DNA from: Myxococcus qinghaiensis | Lineage (GTDB): Bacteria; Myxococcota; Myxococcia; Myxococcales; Myxococcaceae | Reading direction: 5' to 3' | Length of the DNA stretch: 64,000 nucleotides | NCBI RefSeq assembly: GCF_024198215.1 | Contig: NZ_JAKCFA010000004.1 | Coordinates: 489,713-553,712, forward strand | In this document: positions 45,875 to 56,715 of the stretch, in pieces | How positions within the stretch are numbered: the stretch's first letter is position 1 | Layout of the letters: every line of letters starts with the position of its first letter | Position numbers and translations under genes: made by a program | The notes under the pieces: model-generated | What the model was told of the DNA's origin: nothing | Database searches by the model: none | Seen by the model: the letters and a program-made list of their open reading frames with translations, nothing else

Positions 45875-47223
45875 GCGGCCTCCGGCTGGGGCTCAGCGGC
45901 AGGGGTTTCGGAAGGGGGCGTCTCGGTGGCCGGTGAGGCCTCCGGGAGGCGGCGCGCGGTGCCCCCAATAGAGAAGCCCGTCAGCTGTCCGTCCTTCACC
46001 CGGCCCCAGAGTTCGTCGGAGAGGACGCGCACGGCGAAGAGCCACGTGCCCTTGCGCACCTGCACCTCTCCCAGGTTGAAGTCGACGGGGGCTAGGTAGC
46101 TCTCCAGAACCTTGACGTGGCCGTTGACGCGCATCTGGTGCATGAGGCCCAGGCCGCCAAACTCCTCGAGAAAGCGGTGCGCGGCTTGGCGAATCTCCGC
46201 GGCGGAGTAGATGTCGCCCTGCGCGTCCACCGTCTCCGGCTCCAGGACAACACCCAGGACGTACCGCTCGTCATCGGGCGCGACGCCTTTGAGGAGTGAC
46301 GTCGTGGTGACGAAGGGGGCGATGCCGGGCGCATCCTCCGGCTGCCAGTCGTCCACGGCGAAGTCGCCGTCACCCTCCAGCGCCTTCGCGGCGAGTTCGT
46401 AATTGGAGACGAGCAACTGCGTCAGCACGGAGGAGCCGCCCACGCCGCGCATGGCGGCGATGGTGCGAGGCGTCCGGATGCGCTTCACCACGAAGCCGGA
46501 GCTCTTCAGCATCCCGGGCAACTTCCCCCGGATGCCATACGTCATGAGCCAGCGACCCTTGAGCGACTTGAGGGTGTTGTAGAAGCGCTCCTCGTCGAAG
46601 TCACCCTCGCCGACGTCGACGTTGTAGCCAGGGTACGGAGGGTCCAAGAAGAGGACGGTGTCCTTCCCGTCGTACTTGCGGACCACCCGCTCGTAGTCGC
46701 CGCTGTACACCTTCACGCGCTTGAGGCGCGGGGCGTGCTGCTCGATGCGGGCGAGCGTCTTCGCCTCGACGCCCATGCCGTTGGGGCTGACGCTGCGCCC
46801 GCGCAGTTTCCCGTAGGAGAAGTGCGTCAGGTAGAGGAAGCGGTGCAGGCGCTCCACCTCCCCCTTCGGCTTGGAGTCGAAGAGGCTCTTGAAGGTCTTC
46901 TCGTCGCCGACCCACGGTAGCTTCTTCAGCTTGGCGAGGCCCGCTGGCGTCAGCTTCTGGATGAGCCGGTACGCGTCGGCGATTTCGGGGTCCGCGTCGT
47001 TGATGGCCTCGACGTCCGAGGGGGCCTTTTCGAAGAGGACGGCGGCGCTGCCGGCGAAGGGCTCCACATACGTCTTGTGCGCGGGCAGCATGGCCACTAG
47101 GCGCTTCGCCAGGCGCTTCTTGCCCGCGGGGCTGCCCCAGATGGTTTTCTCCACCGGCTCGCCCTGGAGGGACTCCAGGACATGGCGGGCCCGAGCGAGG
47201 GCCTTTGCGAGGGTGTCACCCAT
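45871..47223 (-). CDS. Dam-type adenine methylase fused to XkdF-like prohead protease
   Basis: 450 aa. Residues ~25-285 are a D12-class N6-adenine methyltransferase: [14 protein letters not shown] (51-64, SAM motif I) and [10 protein letters not shown] (191-200, catalytic DPPY). Residues ~305-425 are an XkdF/S78-like phage serine protease domain ([59 protein letters not shown]). Gene order (portal, minor head, this, scaffold, capsid) is the normal place for the prohead protease. Joining DNA methylation to head maturation in one chain is unusual; the protease may release the methylase or carry it into the head. Confidence 0.82.
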   Translation of the reverse strand: MGDTLAKALARARHVLESLQGEPVEKTIWGSPAGKKRLAKRLVAMLPAHKTYVEPFAGSAAVLFEKAPSDVEAINDADPEIADAYRLIQKLTPAGLAKLKKLPWVGDEKTFKSLFDSKPKGEVERLHRFLYLTHFSYGKLRGRSVSPNGMGVEAKTLARIEQHAPRLKRVKVYSGDYERVVRKYDGKDTVLFLDPPYPGYNVDVGEGDFDEERFYNTLKSLKGRWLMTYGIRGKLPGMLKSSGFVVKRIRTPRTIAAMRGVGGSSVLTQLLVSNYELAAKALEGDGDFAVDDWQPEDAPGIAPFVTTTSLLKGVAPDDERYVLGVVLEPETVDAQGDIYSAAEIRQAAHRFLEEFGGLGLMHQMRVNGHVKVLESYLAPVDFNLGEVQVRKGTWLFAVRVLSDELWGRVKDGQLTGFSIGGTARRLPEASPATETPPSETPAAEPQPEAA

Positions 47224-47401
47224 CGCAGAGGCCCTCCGGGTCGAAGCCCCACGTCAGTTCACCCGAGGTGGGGAGGTTGAGGTCGCGAGGCCAGACGACG
47301 GGCGTCTCAGCGGCCTTGGCGGCGGAGGTCAACTCCTGAGGAGCGGTATCGCCCTTTGAGGGCTGAGGTGGAGTGGGTGTGGAGTCCTGGTGAGCCTGCA
47401 T
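47216..47401 (-). CDS. short protein at the start of the head operon
   Basis: 61 aa, N-terminally disordered (Pro/Ser/Thr-rich), with a C-terminal PVVWPRDLNLPTSGELTWGF. WPRDLN recurs as WPLDLN in the scaffold-like protein, suggesting a shared docking peptide. First gene after L5, overlapping the methylase-protease gene by 8 nt. Probably made together with it. Confidence 0.6.
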   Translation of the reverse strand: MQAHQDSTPTPPQPSKGDTAPQELTSAAKAAETPVVWPRDLNLPTSGELTWGFDPEGLCDG

Positions 47402-47421
47402 GACGTTTCGCCTCCAGGAGA

Positions 47422-47453
47422 GGCAAAGGCCAGCGGCTCGAATTCGGGGACAT
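47422..47453 (-). promoter_or_regulatory. late element L5
   Basis: TGTCCCC-N15-GCCTTTGCC, then GCCTC-TCCTG-GAGGC, a 5-bp stem around the ribosome site of the 61-aa gene. Confidence 0.7.
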
Positions 47454-47670
47454 GGAATTCCGACGAGGACGACTGCCGGTAATTTGTAACCTGTGCTTGG
47501 CTCACACCCGTGAGCGACTCGCCCCCCTCACGGGGGCACGGCAGTCAGCGCCCACCGAGTAGCACGCCGGCCACAAGTGCCTGCCGACGAGACTCCCTCA
47601 TGTCGGATTCCTGGGAGGGGCGTGGCTTCGTGAGCCCACGGCGTTCCCCGAGACAGGGATGTGCGCCCGC

Positions 47671-48333
47671 TCAGGGGCTACGCGGGTACACCTGCCGTGG
47701 TTTCTCGGGGGAAAAGTCGAAGTCGAGGCGGCCTACAATCTCATCCGCCTGACAGGCGCTTACGCTCGCCGCGTCGTCGACGGTGGCCGTCAACTCGAGC
47801 CACCCCTTGCGGTGGTCGGGCGTTGTGCTCTCCATCACGAACTTGCCTGCGACTCGCTGGGGCGGATGGAGGAAGTTCTGGTCCGACTCGCAGCCCATTG
47901 ATGACCACGCTGAGATGATGAGCGGAGAGTGTCCCTCGTCTGGCGTGAACTCTCCTGGCCCCGACGAGAGAAATCCGTTCGGAGGGGTGCCAATTCCCGC
48001 GATGTCCAGGGACCAAGGCCCCACGGGGAGCGTCCCTGTTGTGTAGAAGAGGGAGATGCAGGCGTAGACAACGTCCTCGCGGCCATCGCCGTTGGGCTCG
48101 AAGTCTCCGCAGAAGTGGACCTGGTCCCAACCCAATCCGGGTGGAATACCGAAAGTGGTGAGTCCCACCTCGTTGAGGGAAATCCACTCGTCGGCATAGC
48201 GCACGCGGACGGTGGACCTCAGGCTGTCGTCCTTCTCCCCGCAGCCTGTGAGCAGCAGTGAGACGAGAGCCCAAAAGGCGAGTCGCTGAAGAGACGGCGT
48301 GAGACGAGACGGGTGTTGGATGGCTGAATTCAT
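47671..48333 (-). CDS. lipoprotein (cargo)
   Basis: 220 aa. Signal with lipobox LLTGC at about residue 31, then a beta-rich mature part with Asp/Gly loops (FCGDFEPNGDGREDVVYACI, GEFTPDEGHSPLIISAWSSM). Cys pairs suggest disulfides. No family recognised. It lies between the L6 and L5 units, i.e. in a cargo junction, with moderate GC. Confidence 0.65.
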   Translation of the reverse strand: MNSAIQHPSRLTPSLQRLAFWALVSLLLTGCGEKDDSLRSTVRVRYADEWISLNEVGLTTFGIPPGLGWDQVHFCGDFEPNGDGREDVVYACISLFYTTGTLPVGPWSLDIAGIGTPPNGFLSSGPGEFTPDEGHSPLIISAWSSMGCESDQNFLHPPQRVAGKFVMESTTPDHRKGWLELTATVDDAASVSACQADEIVGRLDFDFSPEKPRQVYPRSP

Positions 48334-48554
48334 GAGGCCTGGATGCTCTTCCGTAGATTTGGGAGATGGTATCCCGGGGCGCCCGGGGACCGCGCGCCGG
48401 GCGGAGGAACAAGCCCCCCACCCGATGGCTTATCGCGACAAGCGGTGACGCGACGACACCGCCGAGCTTCAGGGGAACACGCTTCGGCGAAAGTGATGAG
48501 AGACAGGCGCACTCTTGGTGGTTGCGAAGCGCTCCCCTTCACTACCTACAGCGC

Positions 48555-49502
48555 CTACCAGCCATTGCGACTCGCTGCTCGGCGCGCCTCTTCCCTCCGT
48601 GCGTCATCGGCCTGCTGGCGACGTCGTTCATCGTCCCGCCGAGCGTCCTCGCGCTGCTGGCGACGCCTCTCCTCCTCGCGCCGGTCGTCTTCACGCTGCT
48701 GGCGACGGCGCTCCTCCTGCCTCATTTCTTCGCGTCGCGAGTCTTCTCTCCGTGCGTCCTCTTTCTGCTCGAGGCGCGCCGCCTCCTGCTTCTTGGCGTC
48801 CTCCCCCCAGTGGACGTCACGCCAGATGGCGGCTGCGCCTCGCAGCTTGGCTTGAGGAGGCGGTGGGAGGACGTCAGCACCTGCCTCGGACGGGGTCGGT
48901 GTGCGCGAGGAGGCTGCGCGGAGGGCGCCGTTGTCGATGCAGACGCCGCTGACGCAGGTATTGCCGAGGAAGCACGGGGCCTGCGGCCCGCAGGACTCTC
49001 CAGCGTCGCGGTAGTGGGTGACGGGCTCCGCACACCGTCCCACGGAGCAGGTGAGTCCGAGGCAGCACTCCGTGGTTCTCTCACACGAGTCCTTTGCTGA
49101 GCCACACGTGAGGGGGCCCGCGAGCGTGGGGTGGACACACGTTCCTTCGCGACACACGAGTCCGTCGCAGCAGGCACCGCCAGAACCGCATGGCGAGTCC
49201 ATGGGGATGCATGACGAGGACGGCGTGCAGACCCCGGTGGGAAAGGATGCGTCGGTATTGATGTCCTCACAGGTGAAGCCTGGACAGCACGTGTCGGAGG
49301 TGGCACAGCGGCCACCGCCGCGGCTGCAGTGGAGGGTGGTGCCATACGCGGAGCGGCAGGTGCCCTGAGAGCAGACATTCGCCGATGAGCAGCAGTCCGC
49401 CTTCGTATGACACGGCCCAGAGCTGTGGCTGCACTGGAGGGAGCTGGCGAAGGCGGGGGGCGAAGCGCAGATGAGGAGGAGAAGAAGGACGGAGCGGGAC
49501 AT
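48555..49502 (-). CDS. secreted Cys-rich protein with charged coiled-coil tail (cargo)
   Basis: 315 aa from ATG 49502. A signal peptide (MSRSVLLLLLICASPPAFAS) is followed by about 170 residues with some 28 cysteines in repeated C-x5-C-x3-CC-type modules (CHTKADCCSSANVCSQGTC, CATSDTCCPGFTCEDI), like the dickkopf/colipase-type folds common in myxobacteria. After a Pro-rich linker, about 90 residues are an uninterrupted Arg/Glu/Asp/Gln helix (REERRRQQREDDRREEER). The layout suggests a surface adhesin or ligand head on a long stalk. Function unknown; non-phage in character. Confidence 0.65.
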   Translation of the reverse strand: MSRSVLLLLLICASPPAFASSLQCSHSSGPCHTKADCCSSANVCSQGTCRSAYGTTLHCSRGGGRCATSDTCCPGFTCEDINTDASFPTGVCTPSSSCIPMDSPCGSGGACCDGLVCREGTCVHPTLAGPLTCGSAKDSCERTTECCLGLTCSVGRCAEPVTHYRDAGESCGPQAPCFLGNTCVSGVCIDNGALRAASSRTPTPSEAGADVLPPPPQAKLRGAAAIWRDVHWGEDAKKQEAARLEQKEDARREDSRREEMRQEERRRQQREDDRREEERRRQQREDARRDDERRRQQADDARREEARRAASRNGW

Positions 49503-49802
49503 GGGCGTGGTGGGGAATGGGATTCGCGCGAGTCCGCTCGCCTTGTGCAGGGGGTGTGCCGGTGCTCCAGACGGTGGATGACCTCTCAAGGCACGGCGGC
49601 TGTGCACCGAAGTACCTGTCCGCGCCTCGGGACGGGGGCGGCTGTTTCTGGATGGCGCTGAGGTAGGAGTTGGCGAGTCAGGAGGCGGCCCAACTTGAGG
49701 GCGCAGCGGAAGCGAGTCGCAATCGCCCGCTGTCGAGCCACCTGCGCCGCGTACTCCTCCCCCCCGTCGAGGCCTCACCGAAAAGGCCGAGGAGGGTGGC
49801 TC

Positions 49803-50882
49803 TCACATGACGGCGAGCGTCGTCGTGCGACAGAGGCCGTGGTACGGCGGGAAGCCCACGCCCGCGTCCGCGAGCTGCCTGTCCGAAGCGAGCGCGCGGA
49901 ACTCGCCGACGTCGTCGCGGGTGCCAGCGGCGGAGCGGAGCACCTCGGCCAGGCGCGTCTGTTGGCCGCCTCGGTTGACGTAGAGGAGGGCACGCCCGGT
50001 GTCCGCGTCGAGGCGCTCCCTCACCCAGGGCAGTTCCTGCTTCACGTCCTCTGGCCGCTCGAGCGACTCGACGCGCTCGAAGCGCTTGAGGGCATCCGCC
50101 ACTGAGAATGTCTTCCCATGGAGGAAGCGGCACGCCTGGGTGGTGGCCTCGTCGAGGACGGCCTCGATGCGGTAGCTGCGCACGCCGGCCTCCGCGTAGC
50201 TGCTCACCTGGGCGAAGGAGCGTCCCTGGCTGACGAAGTGGCTCGCCACCACCTCCCAGTAGAAGGGGGCCCGCTCGATGAGGGCGCCGCGTGCGGCCCT
50301 CTCCAGGGACTCGGCGATATCGCTCCTGCCGAGGCCGGCCTCCAGCCCCTCGGCCACCAGGCGCCGGGCCTCATGGCCGAATGCGTCCAGCCGGCGCCCG
50401 TACTCGTCCCGGACGAAGTTGCCCTGGGTGCGGACGATGTGCTGGGCGATGCGCCTGTCCATGGCGTTGAATTGGGCGGCGAGGGCGAGGCCCTGCTCGC
50501 GCCGGGCGTGGCTGCGGGTGGACGCCACCACCTCCTCGGCTGCGTCGCCGAGGGGCGCCTGGATGCGGGAAGGGATGACTGCTGTCCGCCGGCCCACGGC
50601 CTCCAGGGACTGGGCGACGAGGCGCCTGCGCTGGGCCGCCGTCGTCTTCCTCCAGTCCACGTCGAGGACGGCCACCGCCTCTCGCATGGCGTCCACGTCC
50701 GCGCGCCCGACGGCGCGGCGAAGGCGCGCGGCAAGCAGGGCCACGGCGCGGTCCATGCCGGCGGCGGTGCCGACGTCGAGGGCCTTGGCCACCGGCAGCC
50801 GGAGGACGTCCCCCAGCAGGGCGTCCGCTACCTCACGTGCCTCATGCAGAAGGAGCAGGCTGTCAGCGGGGGCCGTGCACAC
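49803..50882 (-). CDS. phage minor head protein (Mu gpF / SPP1 gp7-like)
   Basis: 359 aa. The C-terminal domain has the conserved Phage_Mu_F pattern: VLDEATTQACRFLHGKTFSV and the ending VGFPPYHGLCRTTTLAV. The N-terminal 200 residues are helical (portal-contacting). Usually one or few copies in the head, acting in assembly or DNA injection. Follows the portal and a zinc-ribbon gene as in PBSX-like heads. Confidence 0.85.
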   Translation of the reverse strand: MCTAPADSLLLLHEAREVADALLGDVLRLPVAKALDVGTAAGMDRAVALLAARLRRAVGRADVDAMREAVAVLDVDWRKTTAAQRRRLVAQSLEAVGRRTAVIPSRIQAPLGDAAEEVVASTRSHARREQGLALAAQFNAMDRRIAQHIVRTQGNFVRDEYGRRLDAFGHEARRLVAEGLEAGLGRSDIAESLERAARGALIERAPFYWEVVASHFVSQGRSFAQVSSYAEAGVRSYRIEAVLDEATTQACRFLHGKTFSVADALKRFERVESLERPEDVKQELPWVRERLDADTGRALLYVNRGGQQTRLAEVLRSAAGTRDDVGEFRALASDRQLADAGVGFPPYHGLCRTTTLAVM

Positions 50883-51140
50883 GGGGGGGCTCCTGCGTCA
50901 CCAGCTCCACGGCGCTGCGGCGCCTGGCGCGCACTTCGACTCCTGCCGGGGTGGGGGAGAAGACGACGTCGTGGCTGGCCGCGCACCTGTCACACAGCGC
51001 GAAGACGAGGAGGCCGTTGCGCCACAGCGTCGTCGTCTCCTCCAGGGGACCGCGCCTTCGACACATGCGGCACTCCAGGACACCGCGCTCGGCGTCGGCT
51101 TGGGCCTGGAGCACCCACGCGCGCTGAATCTTCTCGGGCG

Positions 51141-51144
<4 letters not shown>
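50863..51144 (-). CDS. zinc-ribbon phage protein between portal and minor head protein
   Basis: 93 aa with CRMCRRRG and CDRCAASH, two C-x2-C pairs, and a Trp/Leu beta hairpin (LWRNGLLVFALC). Overlaps both neighbours (20 nt with the minor head gene, 4 nt with the portal), so all three are co-translated. Function unknown. Confidence 0.7.
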
Positions 51145-52936
<1,792 letters not shown>

Positions 52937-52940
<4 letters not shown>

Positions 52941-53137
52941 GACCGGTCCTCCACGTAAGCCAGGAGTCCCGTAGGGGTGTGCGAGACGGCGCGCACGCGG
53001 TGGCCGCGGGCCGCCAGCTCGGCGTGGACGGCCTCCAGCAGCCCGTCGTGGCTGGAGGCCTCGACTGTGAATTCCTGCCCGGGGTGTGGCGCGCCCGAGG
53101 AGGAGGCAAGGACGAAGACTCTGACGACGCTCTGCAC
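52937..53137 (-). CDS. short protein upstream of the portal
   Basis: 66 aa from GTG 53137, with GGGAGG just upstream. The open frame continues back toward L6, but its sequence there is poor. Contains VVRVFVLASSSGAPHPGQEF and ends RAVSHTPTGLLAYVEDRS, a compact alpha/beta unit. Translationally coupled to the portal gene. Family unknown. Confidence 0.6.
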
Positions 53138-53439
53138 ACGGGCCTCCCGGACCAAGTGGAGGCAAGGCGCACGGTGGGAGGGGTGCCCTCGTCGTGAGAG
53201 GGCGTTGGGGGCCGCGCGCCTCACCTCCAACGAGGACAAAGGCCTCGGGCCCAATTTCGGGGACATCGGGAGCGCGCTTTTCCGCTCAGGGCATGCGCAT
53301 CAATGAGTTGCCTTAGTCGGAGGACAGAGCGCTATTGGCAACACGTGCGGCTGACGCGGGAGCCCGCGCACGAGCCGAAGCGCATGCGTGAAGGCACCTG
53401 CGCTGCCGAGAGTCACAGAGACGATTGGGAGGGCTGCTG
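53138..53439. other. 302-bp gap with late element L6
   Basis: Divergent region between the head operon and the plus-strand cargo. Apart from L6 no gene or clear promoter for the cargo was seen. Confidence 0.4.
53235..53266 (-). promoter_or_regulatory. late element L6
   Basis: TGTCCCC-N15-GCCTTTGTC followed by CCTC-GTTG-GAGG. The first gene start accepted here is about 100 nt downstream, longer than for other copies. Confidence 0.7.
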
Positions 53440-53721
53440 ATGAATCCAAACCCGGAGTGTTTGATGCGAGAAGAGGACGCGCGCGGCATTGCGCCCGCCG
53501 GTGACGTTGCCGCCACGACGGACGACGTGACGACGTGCCCATGTCCGTGCTCCGAGCGAGAGGACGAGGCACACCATCCGAGCGACTACCTCGTGACGGC
53601 CGAGGAGTACCCCGAGCACCCTGCTGCCCAGGCTGGCTACAAGGGATGGGTGTTCTGCATCCACTGTGGGGCGTGGCGCGCCGACGACGATGATGCGCCC
53701 GACGCGGACTGGATGCCCTGA
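53440..53721 (+). CDS. small Cys-containing protein (cargo)
   Basis: 93 aa from ATG 53440, after GGGAGGG. Contains CPCPC near residue 33 and WVFCIHCGAWR near the end, a possible zinc site, with an acidic tail. Function unknown; it precedes the papain-like gene by 76 nt. Confidence 0.65.
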   Translation: MNPNPECLMREEDARGIAPAGDVAATTDDVTTCPCPCSEREDEAHHPSDYLVTAEEYPEHPAAQAGYKGWVFCIHCGAWRADDDDAPDADWMP

Positions 53722-53797
53722 CGCGCGCTGCGCCCGCGTGAAGAGGGGCCGCACGAACCCCGCTCCTCATGGCAGGACGGGCTCAGTCTTGCCGTCC

Positions 53798-54730
53798 ATG
53801 GCGAACACGTTGAAGCCTCTCTTCAACGTGGAGGAGACCACCGTGGATACCTACCGCGTTGCGAGACTGCCTGCTCGCCTGCGTGGCTTCGCGCTGCCGG
53901 ACACGCGCACGCAGCCTGGAGGTTACGTCGAAGCGGGCGACTACCTCGTGCTCGAGGAGAAGGCTCGCTATCCCACGCCCGACACCGACTACGCCCGGCT
54001 GCTGGTGCCGAAACTGAGCGCGCTCGACACCTGGGTGTGCACACGCTGGCGCGCCCAGCGCTACGCGACATTCGCCTCCCAGGAGTGCGCGCCTGCCATG
54101 GCCCGGCTGTCGTTCGACAACGAGCCGCTGGCTGTCCCGGAGGCGCGGCTCATCGCGCTCCTGGGAGCGTTCCGCGACTACAGGTACGACGTGAGTCGGG
54201 CGTACTACCCATGGACGCTCCCGGGCGTCCGTGTCCCGCTGGCGCCGCCCCGGTTGAACAACTGCTGCACCTTCGTCGAGGCCCTGCTGGTGAAGGCCTT
54301 CTCCGAGGCGCACGGCGCGGCTCTCTCGTGGGACGCGCGTCGCCACCGACAGATGATGATCGGCTCCACCCAGGACTACTTCTCTCCCGTGACGGCGGCC
54401 GTCGAGTCAGGCATGGCCCTGGCGGCGCCGTCGGCGGATGTGCCACCTCATCCCTGGACACTCATCCAGGGGTGGCGCAGCCAGTGGGGCTCGGGGCACA
54501 CCTTCCTCGTCCTGGACCACCACGTTCTGACGGACAAGGTGCTGGTGCTGGAGTCAAACGCTGGCTTCGGGCTCGACGGCGTCGGCTACCGTGGCCTCGG
54601 CAACCTGCGGGACGTCGGCCTCCAGGTGCCTGTGGACTGGTGGACGCGGAGCGAGGTGTGGACGTGGCGCCGCCTCTGCTCGACGTACCCCTTCCGGCGG
54701 CAGGCCTGGCTGAAGGTCAAGGCTCGGTAG
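53798..54730 (+). CDS. papain-like (NlpC/P60-type) protein (cargo)
   Basis: 310 aa. RLNNCCTFVEALLVKAFSEA supplies a candidate catalytic cysteine at the start of a helix (about residue 150), and WGSGHTFLVLDHH a candidate histidine about 85 residues later, the order of papain-fold peptidases and amidases. The N-terminal ~140 residues form a separate beta-rich domain (YVEAGDYLVLEEKARYPTPD). No signal peptide. It could cut peptidoglycan or peptides; an effector role with the next gene as partner is inference. Confidence 0.6.
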   Translation: MANTLKPLFNVEETTVDTYRVARLPARLRGFALPDTRTQPGGYVEAGDYLVLEEKARYPTPDTDYARLLVPKLSALDTWVCTRWRAQRYATFASQECAPAMARLSFDNEPLAVPEARLIALLGAFRDYRYDVSRAYYPWTLPGVRVPLAPPRLNNCCTFVEALLVKAFSEAHGAALSWDARRHRQMMIGSTQDYFSPVTAAVESGMALAAPSADVPPHPWTLIQGWRSQWGSGHTFLVLDHHVLTDKVLVLESNAGFGLDGVGYRGLGNLRDVGLQVPVDWWTRSEVWTWRRLCSTYPFRRQAWLKVKAR

Positions 54731-54912
54731 GTTTGGGGGCGAAGAAGTCTGGGGCCGGCAGCCGCGCGTGATCGGCTGCTACCCGCAGACCGTGATTCGC
54801 TGCATGCGCGAAGAGTACCCGCGTCTGCGCCTGACTGAGTGCTCACGAGGCCTCGATGTTAGGCTCGTTCCCGTTGGGAGCAGTCGCATACGAACGGAGT
54901 GGGGAGGCTGCG

Positions 54913-55356
54913 ATGGAAGAGCAATTTCGTGAGGCACGCGTTCGCGCCAAGAGCGCAATCCAAAGCAAGTGGAAGGCGATAGCGGATGTCCGCACGCTGG
55001 GGTGGGGTGGCCCCATTGAGAGCATCGAGGCAGCGTTCCCCTTTGTGCGGACGTCGACCTCCAAGTTACGCGACGTGCTCTCGCATCACCTTCCGGTGTT
55101 GATTTTTCAGTCGCGAGAGTCGCCTCCGCAGAAGATGGAAATTGTTCTTGCGTACCGAGACTCTGCTGGAAACCCGTATCGCACCAGGGTTGCGGCGACG
55201 AGTGAAGTGCCGAACGCGCACGTGCTGCTGCTGAGTGAGTTCGCCCAGGCAGTTTGGTTTTCCCTCGATCAACAGATGTTGCCTCCGCCGGGAGAGGGAC
55301 GCGCGTTCGAGGAAGCTCTCATCGGTCTGACGGGGAAGGCATTGCTGGAGTTGTGA
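54913..55356 (+). CDS. hypothetical protein following the papain-like gene
   Basis: 147 aa from ATG 54913, after GGGGAGG. A helical N-terminus (EEQFREARVRAKSAIQSKWK) precedes a beta section (MEIVLAYRDSAGNPYRTRVA) and a helical end. Soluble, no motif recognised. Its position and size would suit an immunity protein, but there is no direct evidence. Followed by a strong hairpin terminator. Confidence 0.6.
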   Translation: MEEQFREARVRAKSAIQSKWKAIADVRTLGWGGPIESIEAAFPFVRTSTSKLRDVLSHHLPVLIFQSRESPPQKMEIVLAYRDSAGNPYRTRVAATSEVPNAHVLLLSEFAQAVWFSLDQQMLPPPGEGRAFEEALIGLTGKALLEL

Positions 55357-55377
55357 GTTGAGGTGGACGCCAACCTC

Positions 55378-55409
55378 GAACAGCCGCTCAATGCTCGAAG
55401 CGGCTGTTC
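55378..55409 (+). terminator. strong hairpin terminator
   Basis: Eleven-base arms GAACAGCCGCT and AGCGGCTGTTC with a 10-nt loop, 22 nt after the stop of the plus-strand gene; also facing the end of the minus-strand gene at 55462. Confidence 0.75.
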
Positions 55410-55461
55410 CTCCGCGGAAAGGGGCCCTGTGAGACGTCCTGCCCCGAGGGCTCCTGAGAAG

Positions 55462-56715
55462 TTAGCGGATGCGATTTCTCGCCTCTTTCCTGCTGTGCCA
55501 AGCGGTAATGTCTGGGGATTTGGAGTTCCCTGCACCTGAAACGGATGCAGCCATTATTGAGCCGTCGGGAAAGATGGAAGCCTGGATGCCGGGAGCAATC
55601 TCTTCACCGGGAGCAATCACTTCATGTGAGGGGGTTGAGGGGGCGGAGTCGACCGTCAGCTTCGAGATTCGGCCACTCTGGATTGACTCGAATATGTCCA
55701 GATCGATTCCCTGAAAGAGTTGGAGTTTCTTAGGGAAAACAGACAGGAGCTTTGCTGCTTTGCGCGGCTTGATGCTGAAGCTGGATTCCGGGTCGTCTGG
55801 GGGGATTTGGTAGTCAATCCATTTCCCTAGATAGTCCCGTTTTCCTGCTCGGACCTGACTGAGTTGTATGTTCTGTCTGGAGCTGAATCGCGTGGCAGGG
55901 GATATTTGAAGCCGGTTATAGAGCCTAAGTGAAGGCCGCAGCATTTCGACTGCTTCTTCGTAGATGTTTCGGGCAAGTGGCGTGAGTCCTGCGTAGTGGA
56001 GGACGCGCGCATAATGTCTGAGCCGAAAAAAGTAAGAAGAGTCGGGGCCGAAGGCCAATTCGCCGAAATCGAATTCGGGATCAGCGACCATGATTCGGGA
56101 ACGCCCCTCTTTTGCCGCCACGCAAGTGCTTACGATGAGTTCAACGTCATAGCGCTCTCCTCGTTTGTGATGTTCGGCCTTTTTCTCTACGCCATGCTTA
56201 ATGTGGGCGCCCTGGTTTCTGCTGTATTTCGTGCCCTTGGCCTCAAAGATTCCTCGGATCGAGTTGTTTGATCCTCTGTAGTCGAATCGTTTTCCAGGGG
56301 CCGGGATTGATTCCAGTTGATCCCAGGGGATGTTCCAGAGCCTCGATGCGAAGAGGCACATCATTCCTATTCCAATTTCCTGGCTCCGGGCCGTCTGAAT
56401 GTCTGAGTCCAGGGTTCGTTGAAAGCGAAGTTCTGAGCCGCTGAAGTCTAGGAGATGGAAGAACGGGTAGGCAGAGTTGATGCACTCGTTGACGTTATTG
56501 GAGGGCAGCGCTGTCGACTTGCATCCGATTGCATGAAGTAGCTCTCGCGCGGTTATCGTGAATCCTTGGCGAATGGTGGCTCTTAATGGAGCGTAGTGCT
56601 TGTTGCGTGGTGGTAGGGGACCGGAGTCGTCGATACCGACAGGGAATGTGAAGGCCTTGTTGAGGAACCTATTGAGGTCGACTTGGGTGTTGATGGTGTG
56701 ACGGGTTGTTTGCAT
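55462..56715 (-). CDS. PD-(D/E)XK-like nuclease candidate (cargo)
   Basis: 417 aa, soluble. FDYRGSNNSIRGIFEAKGTK at about residue 145 gives a D...E-x-K arrangement (Asp in FDYRG, EAK in IFEAKG) typical of PD-(D/E)XK nucleases, followed by the helix-leading YSRNQGAHIKHGVEKKAEHH. The N- and C-terminal parts are unrecognised; the C-terminal 70 residues look disordered (Pro/Ser/Gly). Low GC and opposite orientation to Septu mark it as a separate cargo item. A restriction or defence role is inferred from the motif and neighbours. Confidence 0.6.
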   Translation of the reverse strand: MQTTRHTINTQVDLNRFLNKAFTFPVGIDDSGPLPPRNKHYAPLRATIRQGFTITARELLHAIGCKSTALPSNNVNECINSAYPFFHLLDFSGSELRFQRTLDSDIQTARSQEIGIGMMCLFASRLWNIPWDQLESIPAPGKRFDYRGSNNSIRGIFEAKGTKYSRNQGAHIKHGVEKKAEHHKRGERYDVELIVSTCVAAKEGRSRIMVADPEFDFGELAFGPDSSYFFRLRHYARVLHYAGLTPLARNIYEEAVEMLRPSLRLYNRLQISPATRFSSRQNIQLSQVRAGKRDYLGKWIDYQIPPDDPESSFSIKPRKAAKLLSVFPKKLQLFQGIDLDIFESIQSGRISKLTVDSAPSTPSHEVIAPGEEIAPGIQASIFPDGSIMAASVSGAGNSKSPDITAWHSRKEARNRIR

